From assembly GCA_964598535.1 (NCBI GenBank), contig CAZRCI010000019.1, forward strand, positions 41,159 through 105,158: DNA of 64,000 nt, read 5' to 3'. The position numbers and the translations under genes were made by a program. The stretch comes from JALHMI01 sp964598535 (GTDB lineage Bacteria; Planctomycetota; Planctomycetia; Pirellulales; PALSA-1355). Below, one piece after another: positions 25,520 to 32,245 of the stretch (the stretch's first letter is position 1; every line of letters starts with the position of its first letter). The notes under the pieces were generated by a model. It made no database searches, was not told the origin of the DNA, and was given only the letters and a program-made list of their open reading frames with translations.

Positions 25520-26982
25520 CGCGATCGGTTCCTCGCGGGACGCTCGTTTAGACTGTTCCACAAATACATGGCCGCGTATGCCCGCCAGGGTCGCCAGCGC
25601 TCGGCCGCGGCCGCCAGGTCTCGTTTCGATAGGCCGCTGGCTTTGAGTAACCCCAGGTCGCTACCGGGAAATGCGTCCGGCCAACGCAGAGCACGCATCG
25701 CAATGTACTCGGCGGTCCACGGGCCAATGCCGGTCAAAGCGGTGAGGCTATTGACCATCTCCAGCGAGTCGGCGGTTGGATCGAATTGGATTGTGCCAGC
25801 GGCAACGGCGCGGGCAAGGCCCCGCAGCGTTTCTGCCCGCGCAGCCGGCAAACCAAGCTTAGCAAGTCGATTACGGCTCACGTTGCCGATTGCTTCGGGC
25901 GTGGGGGTAAGACGGTTCAGGCAAGCGATCGGCGTCGCGATCGGTTCGCCGAATTGCTCGGCTACGCGCGCCGCCAGCGTCGATGCTCCAGGCACGGAGA
26001 CTTGTTGTCCCAGCACCGCTCGCCAGGCGAGTTCAAAGCTGGTAAAGGTCCCAGGGATGCGCAAGCCTGGTTCACGCCGCACGGCCGCGGCCAGCCGGCG
26101 ATCGCCGGATAGGTGGGCGGAGATCACATCTGGTCGTGCGTCCACGTCGAACAAATTGCGCAACCGGATGAGAATCTGTGCCAGGACCGGCGCCAACGAC
26201 GTGGACAATTTCACGACGAGTTGATTCTCCTCGGCAAGTTGGCGAACGCCAAGCCATCCTCGATGGATACCGATGGCTACGGTTCGATGGTAGGCCTCGT
26301 CAGAGACGCATTCAATTCCGGCAATAGCACGCTGGCGTAGAAAAGTCAGCAGCGGCCGCCAGGCATACGGCGGGCGATAACCCAGCCGCAGGCGAATCGT
26401 TTCCCCTGCCGACTCGGTACCGTCCGAGGCACGTCGCATCGTGCTCGGCGTCAGACGGTAGTGGCTTTGGAAGGCAGAGTTGAAACGGCGCACGCTATCG
26501 AAGCCCGCGGCAAAGGCGACTTGCACGAGCGGCAGCCGCGTGTCGGCGATTAGACGCTTGGCCAGCAACAGCCGGCTCGTTTGCGCTAGTTCGACCGGAG
26601 ATACCCCCAGCTCGTGACGCATTGCACGGCGCAGTTGTCGCGAACTGACGCCGAGCGACTCGGCCAGCGACTGGAGGCCGCCGCCCTCGACTCGCCCCGC
26701 TTCAATTCGTGAGGCCGCGGCGCGGGCGATCGTTCGACGGTTATCGATCGGCGCCGCGCCGGGGGCCAGTTCCGGGCGACAACGCAAGCACGGCCGGTAG
26801 CCCGCTTGCTCGGCCAAGGCGGCACTGGAAAAAAAACGGCAACGCGTGCGGCCGGGCGTTTTGGCGGTGCATACGGGACGACAATAAATGCCCGTGGTTT
26901 GTACGCCCACGAAGAACAAACCGTCAAAGCGAGTATCGCGGGACAGCAAAGCACGGTAACAGGCGTCGTCGTCGAGCATCAT
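25516..26982 (-). CDS. Ada-type zinc domain / AraC HTH / AlkA DNA-3-methyladenine glycosylase fusion
   Basis: A 488-residue alkylation-repair regulator and enzyme. Residues ~1-75 are the Ada Cys4 zinc domain (GIYCRPVCTAKTPGRTRC and RPCLRCRPEL), which in Ada is methylated by phosphotriesters. Residues ~95-185 form an AraC helix-turn-helix (LAESLGVSSRQLRRAMRHEL; QVAFAAGFDSVRRFNSAFQ). The C-terminal half is AlkA: an N-terminal AlkA domain, then HhH-GPD glycosylase with LTALTGIGPWTAEYIAMRAL and the catalytic Asp in PDAFPGSDLGL. So sensing and base excision are in one chain, with O6 repair in the coupled ogt. The two starts MM are at 26982 and 26979. Probably autoregulated, by analogy to Ada. Confidence 0.92.
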   Translation of the reverse strand: MMLDDDACYRALLSRDTRFDGLFFVGVQTTGIYCRPVCTAKTPGRTRCRFFSSAALAEQAGYRPCLRCRPELAPGAAPIDNRRTIARAAASRIEAGRVEGGGLQSLAESLGVSSRQLRRAMRHELGVSPVELAQTSRLLLAKRLIADTRLPLVQVAFAAGFDSVRRFNSAFQSHYRLTPSTMRRASDGTESAGETIRLRLGYRPPYAWRPLLTFLRQRAIAGIECVSDEAYHRTVAIGIHRGWLGVRQLAEENQLVVKLSTSLAPVLAQILIRLRNLFDVDARPDVISAHLSGDRRLAAAVRREPGLRIPGTFTSFELAWRAVLGQQVSVPGASTLAARVAEQFGEPIATPIACLNRLTPTPEAIGNVSRNRLAKLGLPAARAETLRGLARAVAAGTIQFDPTADSLEMVNSLTALTGIGPWTAEYIAMRALRWPDAFPGSDLGLLKASGLSKRDLAAAAERWRPWRAYAAMYLWNSLNERPARNRSR

Positions 26983-27195
26983 GCCTGAATTGTACAGGGA
27001 CCCCGGAGGGCTGCTGGCCATTTTCGGACATGCAAAAGTGGAGGGCTTCGGTATGCCATTTGCGTCGTTTTTTTAAGGTCTCGGGTTCGGCTGCCAAGAT
27101 GGCCCTTGCGGCGGCGAACTACATGCTGAGCGGCTGGCCGGTGGGCTAGTCGAGCGACATTTCGTCGAGCAACATTTGAGGGAGATTCCGATCCA

Positions 27196-27633
27196 ATGTC
27201 CACGGCCTACTCATACCAACCGCGCATCTCGTCGAATACGCACTCGCTGCTGGTCGGCTACCTGGTGTGGTTGCTCGGCATCTTGGGGGCGCATCGTTTC
27301 TATTACGGCCGGCCGATCACCGGCACCATCTGGTTCTTTACCTTCGGGCTCCTCGGCATCGGTTGGATTGTCGATTTGTTCCTGATTCCGTCGATGGATC
27401 GCGCTGCCGATTGGCGATATGCGCAAGGGCCGCTCGACTACACGATTGCCTGGCTGCTGCTGACGTTTCTGGGGCTCTTGGGCATCCATCGTTTTTACAT
27501 GGGAAAGTGGATCACCGGCATCATCTGGTTGTTGACTGGCGGTTTGTTGGGGCTCGGTTGGCTCTACGATCTGTGGACGTTGAACGAACAGGTGGACGAG
27601 ATCAACCGCGGCTACTATTATCTTGCCTCGTGA
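27196..27633 (+). CDS. Tandem TM2-domain membrane protein
   Basis: A 145-residue protein made of two TM2 domains. Each has two hydrophobic segments with the family's G-x-H/L-G-x-H-R-F-Y loop: LVWLLGILGAHRFYYGRPIT with GLLGIGWIVDLFLIP, and LLLTFLGLLGIHRFYMGKWI with GLLGLGWLYDLWTLNEQVDE. Inner-membrane, function unknown; TM2 proteins are widespread and some are linked to lipid or metal handling. GGGAGATTCC precedes ATG 27196. It converges on the carbonic anhydrase gene. Confidence 0.88.
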   Translation: MSTAYSYQPRISSNTHSLLVGYLVWLLGILGAHRFYYGRPITGTIWFFTFGLLGIGWIVDLFLIPSMDRAADWRYAQGPLDYTIAWLLLTFLGLLGIHRFYMGKWITGIIWLLTGGLLGLGWLYDLWTLNEQVDEINRGYYYLAS

Positions 27634-27705
27634 ATCGCGCGTTGCACGTGAACGACGCGCTCGCGGAGCGTCCCTCCGGAGGACGCTCGAAAGACGGAAC
27701 CCGAA

Positions 27706-27851
27706 AAGGAAACGTTGACAGAACGCTATCCGCCTCGCCGAAGCGCGGAGCTGAATTCCGCGCCGCTCGTAAAATAATGACTTGCGCCGCCATATTGGGC
27801 GCGCATCCTCACAATCCGATCAGGCTGCTGACTTTTTCACCAACTTGATGG
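27706..27851. repeat. Diverged intergenic repeat, copy 1
   Basis: A non-coding segment sharing blocks in the same order with 28966-29130: GTTGAC(A/G)GAAC, CCTCGC, GGAGCTGAA(T/C)TCCGC, CCGCTCGT, GACTTGCG, CGCATCC and CTGCTGACTTTTTCA. The two copies are direct repeats flanking the carbonic anhydrase gene. Confidence 0.6.
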
Positions 27852-27859
27852 CAGGCCTG

Positions 27860-28732
27860 CTAGATTTCCGGATCGAGCAATCCTACCACCGCGGTTGCCA
27901 CTCGATCGGCCAGCGCCATGAACGACTCCGCGTTTCTCGGGACGAGGCTTAGCCGCGGTTCGCTTGTCGGCGTCAAGGGCGGCAGATCGTGGACGAGCAT
28001 CGTTCCGATATCGCACACGCCATAGTAGGCCCCGACCTGCTTGGCCTTTGCCGCGTGAGCCTCGCGTTGCAAGTCATACGCGGCGATGGCGGCGTTCAGA
28101 TACACCGCCGCATGGATTAACGCGGCGCGGTACTGCGGATGCTTGTGAAATTCGTGGCCGAAGCAACGATCGAAGGCGTTCGCCGCCGCGCGAACCGCGA
28201 TCATGATTCGATCGACCAGGGTTCGGAGCGGGTGTGTTAGCGCAATGTCCGTGAAGGCTGTGGGGCTGAGATACGTGTCGACTGCCGTGGTCACCGCGCC
28301 ACAGCCCGTGTGACCCACGACGACAATGGCTTGCAGGCTATTGCCGAAATTACGCACGGCATAGTCGACGCTGCCGATGCATTCGGTGCCTAGCACGTTG
28401 CCGGCGATGCGAACGGCGAACAAATCGTTGAACGACTGGTCGAAGACCGACTCGATCGGCACCCGGGCGTCGGAACATCCCAACACGAGGGCAAACGGCG
28501 CCTGGTCGAGCGCCGTTCCACGAACGAACGGCAACCCCATCGAGATCAGATCGACGGGAATCACTTCGCTACGTTCCCCATCGGGGCCATCAAGCGAAAT
28601 GCTTTGCATACGCTCGATCATGGTGACCAGTCGCCGGTTGCCAGCGAGCAGCGTGCCGATAGCTTCTTCAGGCGTTTGGGGATGTTGGATGACGACGGGC
28701 TGATACGGGTCGTAGCGGTAGATGAGTTCCAT
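27860..28732 (-). CDS. Beta-class carbonic anhydrase
   Basis: A 290-residue zinc enzyme interconverting CO2 and bicarbonate. Zinc ligands and the Asp-Arg dyad are clear: LGCSDARVPIESVF (Cys, Asp-x-Arg) and VVVGHTGCGAVTTAVD (His-x-x-Cys), with FAVRIAGNVL between them. Compared with ~210-residue beta enzymes it has an N-terminal extension of about 60 residues and a longer C-terminus (AAYDLQREAHAAKAKQVGAY; SLVPRNAESFMALADRVATA). No signal peptide is visible, so cytoplasmic. It is isolated between two copies of an intergenic repeat. Confidence 0.92.
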   Translation of the reverse strand: MELIYRYDPYQPVVIQHPQTPEEAIGTLLAGNRRLVTMIERMQSISLDGPDGERSEVIPVDLISMGLPFVRGTALDQAPFALVLGCSDARVPIESVFDQSFNDLFAVRIAGNVLGTECIGSVDYAVRNFGNSLQAIVVVGHTGCGAVTTAVDTYLSPTAFTDIALTHPLRTLVDRIMIAVRAAANAFDRCFGHEFHKHPQYRAALIHAAVYLNAAIAAYDLQREAHAAKAKQVGAYYGVCDIGTMLVHDLPPLTPTSEPRLSLVPRNAESFMALADRVATAVVGLLDPEI

Positions 28733-28965
28733 GCGGGGGGCTCATTGTTCAGACGCGGAACGGGGATGCGCCGGGCTCGCCTATCATAATCGACGCGCCG
28801 GGAAGCGGAAGTTCGATTCCACGCGTCGAATAGCCCGGAACGCCACATTCGTGGAGCGTCCAGCCAATTCAGTCGGGGGACGCGTAGCACCACCAAACGT
28901 GCAGGTGGTTTGGCGCCAACAAGCAGCTAGTGCTCCCGAGCGACGAGGCCCGATATTTAATGTTG

Positions 28966-29130
28966 ACGGAACACTGGCAGATTGCTGAAAAAGGTCCGTT
29001 GTGACTTTTCTCAGCCTCGCGGCGTGTGGAGCTGAACTCCGCCCCCGCTCGTGAGTTAACGACTTGCGTTGCTATTTTGGAATCGCATCCCTGCGGTCTA
29101 TCGGGATGCTGACTTTTTCAGCAGCCTGAT
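28966..29130. repeat. Diverged intergenic repeat, copy 2, MITE-like ends
   Basis: Second copy of the repeat at 27706. It contains 10-bp inverted ends, GCTGAAAAAG (28984-28993) and CTTTTTCAGC (29113-29122), with similarity extending a few bases beyond, enclosing 139 bases. No coding frame. It may be a non-autonomous miniature element. Confidence 0.55.
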
Positions 29131-29212
29131 AGAATCGTTCGGAAGCTTCGACGTACGCGTCGTCATCCCCCCAAAAAAAAGATCCAGACGTGGAGCGGGA
29201 ATCTCGCCCCTC

Positions 29213-29337
29213 ATGAAATCCAAGACTGAATACTTGTCATTCAACCTGCCGGCTCGGATGGCCTTTCAGAACATCACGCCGGAAGTCGAACGGATCGTCC
29301 GCGAAAGCGGCGTGCAAGAAGGCCTCGTGCTCTGCAA
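29213..29337 (+). pseudogene. yjbQ: 5' half of host yjbQ (UPF0047), cut by the integrated element
   Basis: ATG 29213 begins MKSKTEYLSFNLPARMAFQN and runs 41 codons to VLC (TGC at 29333-29335). It then departs from the family: the continuation KPTHRGPGQC is element DNA. The missing 99 codons, starting NAMHITASVF, are at 41871-42170 on the same strand. YjbQ/UPF0047 proteins are ~140-residue oligomeric enzymes with reported thiamine-phosphate-synthase side activity. The fragment keeps the host start and presumably the host promoter but not the catalytic residues. Confidence 0.93.
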
Positions 29338-30983
29338 GCCGACCCATCGTGGTCCAGGCCAGTGTCCGGTCGAGCGTCAACGGCTCCGAAGACAAATCGA
29401 GATTCCAAGTCTTCACTCGCGATGGGCAGATGCCCTTGTTCTTCGATGAGGTTTCCGTGCAGGCTGTACTTCCAGCGTTTGTTGCGACGGGATGCTTCTC
29501 CGTCGATCCACTGGATGTAGATTCCCATTGGCTTGCCGTCTAGCTGCGTGCCTTCGAAGACAGCTTTGATGAGCGTCCGTTTTTCCTCGGTCGTCATTTC
29601 ATCCAGTGCGTGGTTGGCGTGGCGGACTTTGGACACCAGCCGAGCGTCCGTGTACTTGCGGAACTTGGTTGAGAACTGTTGGGCCAAGTCTTTGATGGCT
29701 CCTGTTGTGGGTAGGTGCCCAAAGCGTTCTTGGAGCCCCGTCAGTTCCTTCCGCTTGCGGTTCTCCCGCTGTTGCAAGTCGGTGAGTTCCTTTTCGGCCT
29801 GGTCCTCGGTGACCAGTTCACGCGACACCAGCCGCAGTATCTTTTCCCGAGCAGCCGCGACTTGGGCCAGGTCCGTTTCGAGTTGCGTCATTCGCTCTTG
29901 ATACTCACGGGCCTTTTCCAAGTTAGGAGTTGCTTGTTCGATGGCACGCTGCACGGCGGTCGGGTTCCCGAAGCATTCGAACAATTGGCGGAAGATGACC
30001 TGCTCTAACTCCTCTGCTCGGACCCATGCCGCCGGATAGGGACACTCCCGGACCCTGGCTGTGTGGGCATGGCGATAGTAGCGGCGTTCCCCGTGGTTCG
30101 TTTGCCCGAACATCCCGTAGCCGCAGTGCGCACAGAACACGTAGCCACCGAACAGATACGTGCGCTTGGCGTGACCATGTTCAAAGGTCTTGTTCATCTT
30201 GGAGCGCCTATGCAGCGCTGCGATGGTCTTCGCCGGCAGCAGCTCCGGAACGGTGGTGGGGACCACTTCTTTGATGTTCAGGTCGGTGGAAGTAAACTCC
30301 TGCATCCAAATCGGTCCGCACCGCTTCATCATGGTCTTGTGCAGGTTGGAATAGTTGACTCCGTACTCAAGGGCCAAATCCCCCATGTTCTCCCCCGCGA
30401 GGTAACGACGGGCAACGTCCTGGACCATCGCATGCTTCTTGGGATCGATGCCCCACTTCTCCGTTTTCTTGTCAAAGGTGCGTCCGAAGGGAAGCTTGCC
30501 GCAGACGGGGAGCCCTCGCTTGGCACGGGCGATGCGGTTCTCAAGAGACTTCTGTTTCTGCGTGCTGGCGTGTAGTTCGCCTATCTCCGCAGACATACCG
30601 AGGTAGAAGCGATGCTGGGGGTTGAAGAGGTCGTATTCGAAAGTTCCGACGAAGAACCGGATGCCGTTGTTCCTGAATATCTCCAGACCGCGTTTCGACT
30701 GTGCGTTGTCACGGCTCCAGCGGTCCGCATGGTTGACGATGACGGCATCGAACAAGCCCTTCTTGGCGTCACTAAGCAGACGTTCAAGCTCCTGCTTTTC
30801 CCAGCCTGGCGTGGCATGTTCCTGACCGCCGTACCATTTGGCAACGGTGCCGCCCATTTGTCCGATGCACCGAGGCAAGTCGGCCTTCTGGGTGCGCAGG
30901 GATTCGCCCTTCTCAGCTTGTTTTTCGGTGGACACACGAATGAGAGCGGCGAAGCGGAGTTTGCCCTTGGAGGATTTGGCCAT
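29274..30983 (-). CDS. Large serine recombinase (element integrase)
   Basis: A 569-residue integrase. The resolvase domain starts KLRFAALIRVSTEKQ with nucleophile Ser18; VIVNHADRWSRDNAQSKRGL and MSAEIGELHASTQKQKS carry the conserved Arg and long-helix features. A recombinase domain follows. A zinc ribbon (YVFCAHCGYGMFGQTNHGER, then CPYPAAW) and a coiled coil at about residues 370-435 (QERMTQLETDLAQVAAAREK) mark the large type that integrates unidirectionally. It is the leftmost element gene, reading outward. The stop codon and last ~20 residues lie past attL in host yjbQ, antisense; the circular form would give a different tail. The leader contains three CGACCCG sites and a hairpin. Confidence 0.93.
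   Translation of the reverse strand: MAKSSKGKLRFAALIRVSTEKQAEKGESLRTQKADLPRCIGQMGGTVAKWYGGQEHATPGWEKQELERLLSDAKKGLFDAVIVNHADRWSRDNAQSKRGLEIFRNNGIRFFVGTFEYDLFNPQHRFYLGMSAEIGELHASTQKQKSLENRIARAKRGLPVCGKLPFGRTFDKKTEKWGIDPKKHAMVQDVARRYLAGENMGDLALEYGVNYSNLHKTMMKRCGPIWMQEFTSTDLNIKEVVPTTVPELLPAKTIAALHRRSKMNKTFEHGHAKRTYLFGGYVFCAHCGYGMFGQTNHGERRYYRHAHTARVRECPYPAAWVRAEELEQVIFRQLFECFGNPTAVQRAIEQATPNLEKAREYQERMTQLETDLAQVAAAREKILRLVSRELVTEDQAEKELTDLQQRENRKRKELTGLQERFGHLPTTGAIKDLAQQFSTKFRKYTDARLVSKVRHANHALDEMTTEEKRTLIKAVFEGTQLDGKPMGIYIQWIDGEASRRNKRWKYSLHGNLIEEQGHLPIASEDLESRFVFGAVDARPDTGLDHDGSACRARGLLARRFRGRSVRLPA
29336..29337. other. attL crossover dinucleotide
   Basis: AA within CTCTGC-AA-GCCGACC. Left of it is host yjbQ in frame, right of it element. 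It matches the AA of attR, as expected for the 2-bp core of large serine recombinases, and is non-palindromic, so orientation is fixed. Confidence 0.8.
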
Positions 30984-30990
30984 GAGAGAT

Positions 30991-31057
30991 CGACCCGGTT
31001 AGAGTGACGACCCGAGATGATAAAAGGGCTCGGGGAGTCGGGTCGAAGGACTCCCCG
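30991..31057 (-). promoter_or_regulatory. Recombinase leader: hairpin with loop complementary to start-proximal repeats
   Basis: A perfect 9-bp stem, CGGGGAGTC (31031-31039) and GACTCCCCG (31049-31057), sits 48 bases ahead of the integrase ATG. In the transcript its loop reads CGACCC. Two copies of CGGGTCG (complements of 30991-30997 and 31008-31014) lie between hairpin and start codon and could pair with the loop. As DNA the same 7-mer occurs twice direct and once inverted, so it may instead be a protein-binding site. No strong Shine-Dalgarno is visible before the ATG. Confidence 0.5.
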
Positions 31058-31129
31058 CGGTCGCGGACATGACCCCGCAACCGTGCCCAGGTGTGTTGTA
31101 CCGTGTCCTAAAAAGGACGTCTCGTAGTC

Positions 31130-31303
31130 CTCAAATAAAAACGTGGTTTGTGGGAGAAGCTTGCTGGACGCTCTCAATGGATCAGCAAGAAGCCGCCCCC
31201 GGTGAAAGATTGCACCAGATCACAGGCAGCTCAATGCACACGACCAGCGGCGACTGTCAAAGACAAGAACAAAAGAATCGCCTTCACCCCTCCCACAAAC
31301 CAC
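31130..31303 (-). ncRNA. Structured 3' region / large terminator or small RNA candidate
   Basis: A perfect 14-bp inverted repeat, GTGGTTTGTGGGAG (31143-31156) and CTCCCACAAACCAC (31290-31303), encloses 133 bases. Inner pairings include CTTGCTG/CAGCAAG (31160-31166/31183-31189) and GGTGAA/TTCACC (31201-31206/31283-31288). On the minus strand the outer stem begins 7 bases after the stop of the 117-residue gene and is followed by GTTTTTATTTG, a terminator-like U tract. It could be a branched intrinsic terminator, or a stable RNA processed from the operon's end. No coding frame fits. Confidence 0.5.
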
Positions 31304-31310
31304 CGCGAGG

Positions 31311-31664
31311 TCAAAACTCCATCGTCGGAGCCAGCAACGGTTCCTCCCCCTGTCCTGCACGTCCTTGCTGGTCGTTGGACGTGGGACCAACAGCGCTATG
31401 GACGGGCGTGTCAAAGGACATGGTAGGTGCCACAAGGGGACCATCGACGTCATTCGCATTGCTGGCTGGTGCAGCTTGGCCGCCGTAGTCCCGGTGCGGA
31501 GTGGACTGGACCTGTTGCCCACCGAGGACACCTTTGCCCCCGGTCTGCACCGGATCGAAGTTCATGGTGGGTGCAACCAGCGGATCTTTGGGCAACTGAT
31601 CCTGACCTGTCAGCCGGTCGTGAAACTTCACCAGCCGTTCGATGTTCTCAACGAATGTGTTCAT
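31311..31664 (-). CDS. Unknown 117-residue protein with three PLxAPTMxF motifs
   Basis: Not recognised. The N-terminus (MNTFVENIERLVKFHDRLTG) is a short amphipathic helix. The rest is low-complexity Gly/Gln/Pro/Ser-rich with three copies of one motif: PLVAPTMNFD (28-37), PLVAPTMSFD (76-85) and PLLAPTMEF (109-117), the last ending exactly at the C-terminus. No signal or membrane segment. AAAGGA lies 8 bases ahead of the ATG. It is last in the minus-strand terminase operon, where a phage would carry portal or head genes. The repeated motif in a disordered chain suggests a multivalent binding linker; that is inference. Confidence 0.7.
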   Translation of the reverse strand: MNTFVENIERLVKFHDRLTGQDQLPKDPLVAPTMNFDPVQTGGKGVLGGQQVQSTPHRDYGGQAAPASNANDVDGPLVAPTMSFDTPVHSAVGPTSNDQQGRAGQGEEPLLAPTMEF

Positions 31665-31712
31665 GTTCGAAATCCTTTCAAAAGTGATGCGGGGTCATCC
31701 AGACAACTCGGT

Positions 31713-32213
31713 CTAAATCTTGATCTTGTCGAGACGCTCCGCGGCTTCGTCCGCACGCTGGCTGACTTCCGCAGCCCGCTGACGTCGTGCGACTTCATGC
31801 GGCTGGTTGGCGATCAGGTCGTCCATTTCCTTCTTCACCTTCTCGTACGCCCGCTGCGCACGGACCACCTTGGCCTTCAAGTCTTCCAGTTCCTCGAACG
31901 CGGCATCGGTCGGGGGCTCCGGCGGGCAATTCGAATTGGCGAACTTCCGCACGTTCTCAATGTGGGTGCGGAGCCGATCATGCAAGTCGTTGAAACGGTC
32001 GGTAGTTCGCTTGAGCACTTCTTCTCGATACCGCACCCGGAGCCGACCGTTTTCAATCGGGTCTTTGTGGGGACCGGCCATGACGCCGTAGGCGACGTCC
32101 TCGCGGAAGGCTCCGTTGGAATAAAGCAATGTGTTGCCGATGCGGATGGCGTCGTCACCGTTCTGAGCATCGAACTGCTCGATGGCTGATGGGTAATTTC
32201 CGTTGGGGTACAT
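31713..32213 (-). CDS. Unknown 166-residue protein with C-terminal coiled coil
   Basis: Start at ATG 32213 behind AAAGGAG (MYPNGNYPSAIEQFDAQNGD). The N-terminal ~50 residues look globular. From about residue 55 on the protein is charged and helical, with heptad-like spacing in FEELEDLKAKVVRAQRAYEK and EVSQRADEAAERLDKIKI, consistent with a dimeric coiled coil. No known domain. It lies between the terminase large subunit and the triple-motif protein on the same strand, 32 bases after the terminase stop. It could be a packaging accessory or scaffold-like protein, but no homology supports a specific role. Confidence 0.72.
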   Translation of the reverse strand: MYPNGNYPSAIEQFDAQNGDDAIRIGNTLLYSNGAFREDVAYGVMAGPHKDPIENGRLRVRYREEVLKRTTDRFNDLHDRLRTHIENVRKFANSNCPPEPPTDAAFEELEDLKAKVVRAQRAYEKVKKEMDDLIANQPHEVARRQRAAEVSQRADEAAERLDKIKI

Positions 32214-32245
32214 GGGAATGACTCCTTTCAAGGTTTGTTGATTGA

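Noticed and set aside
29069..29449. An open frame of 126 residues spanning attL
   Set aside because: It starts in intergenic sequence, passes through the yjbQ 5' half and continues into antisense of the recombinase gene. Only 29213-29335 is yjbQ coding; the rest is chance.
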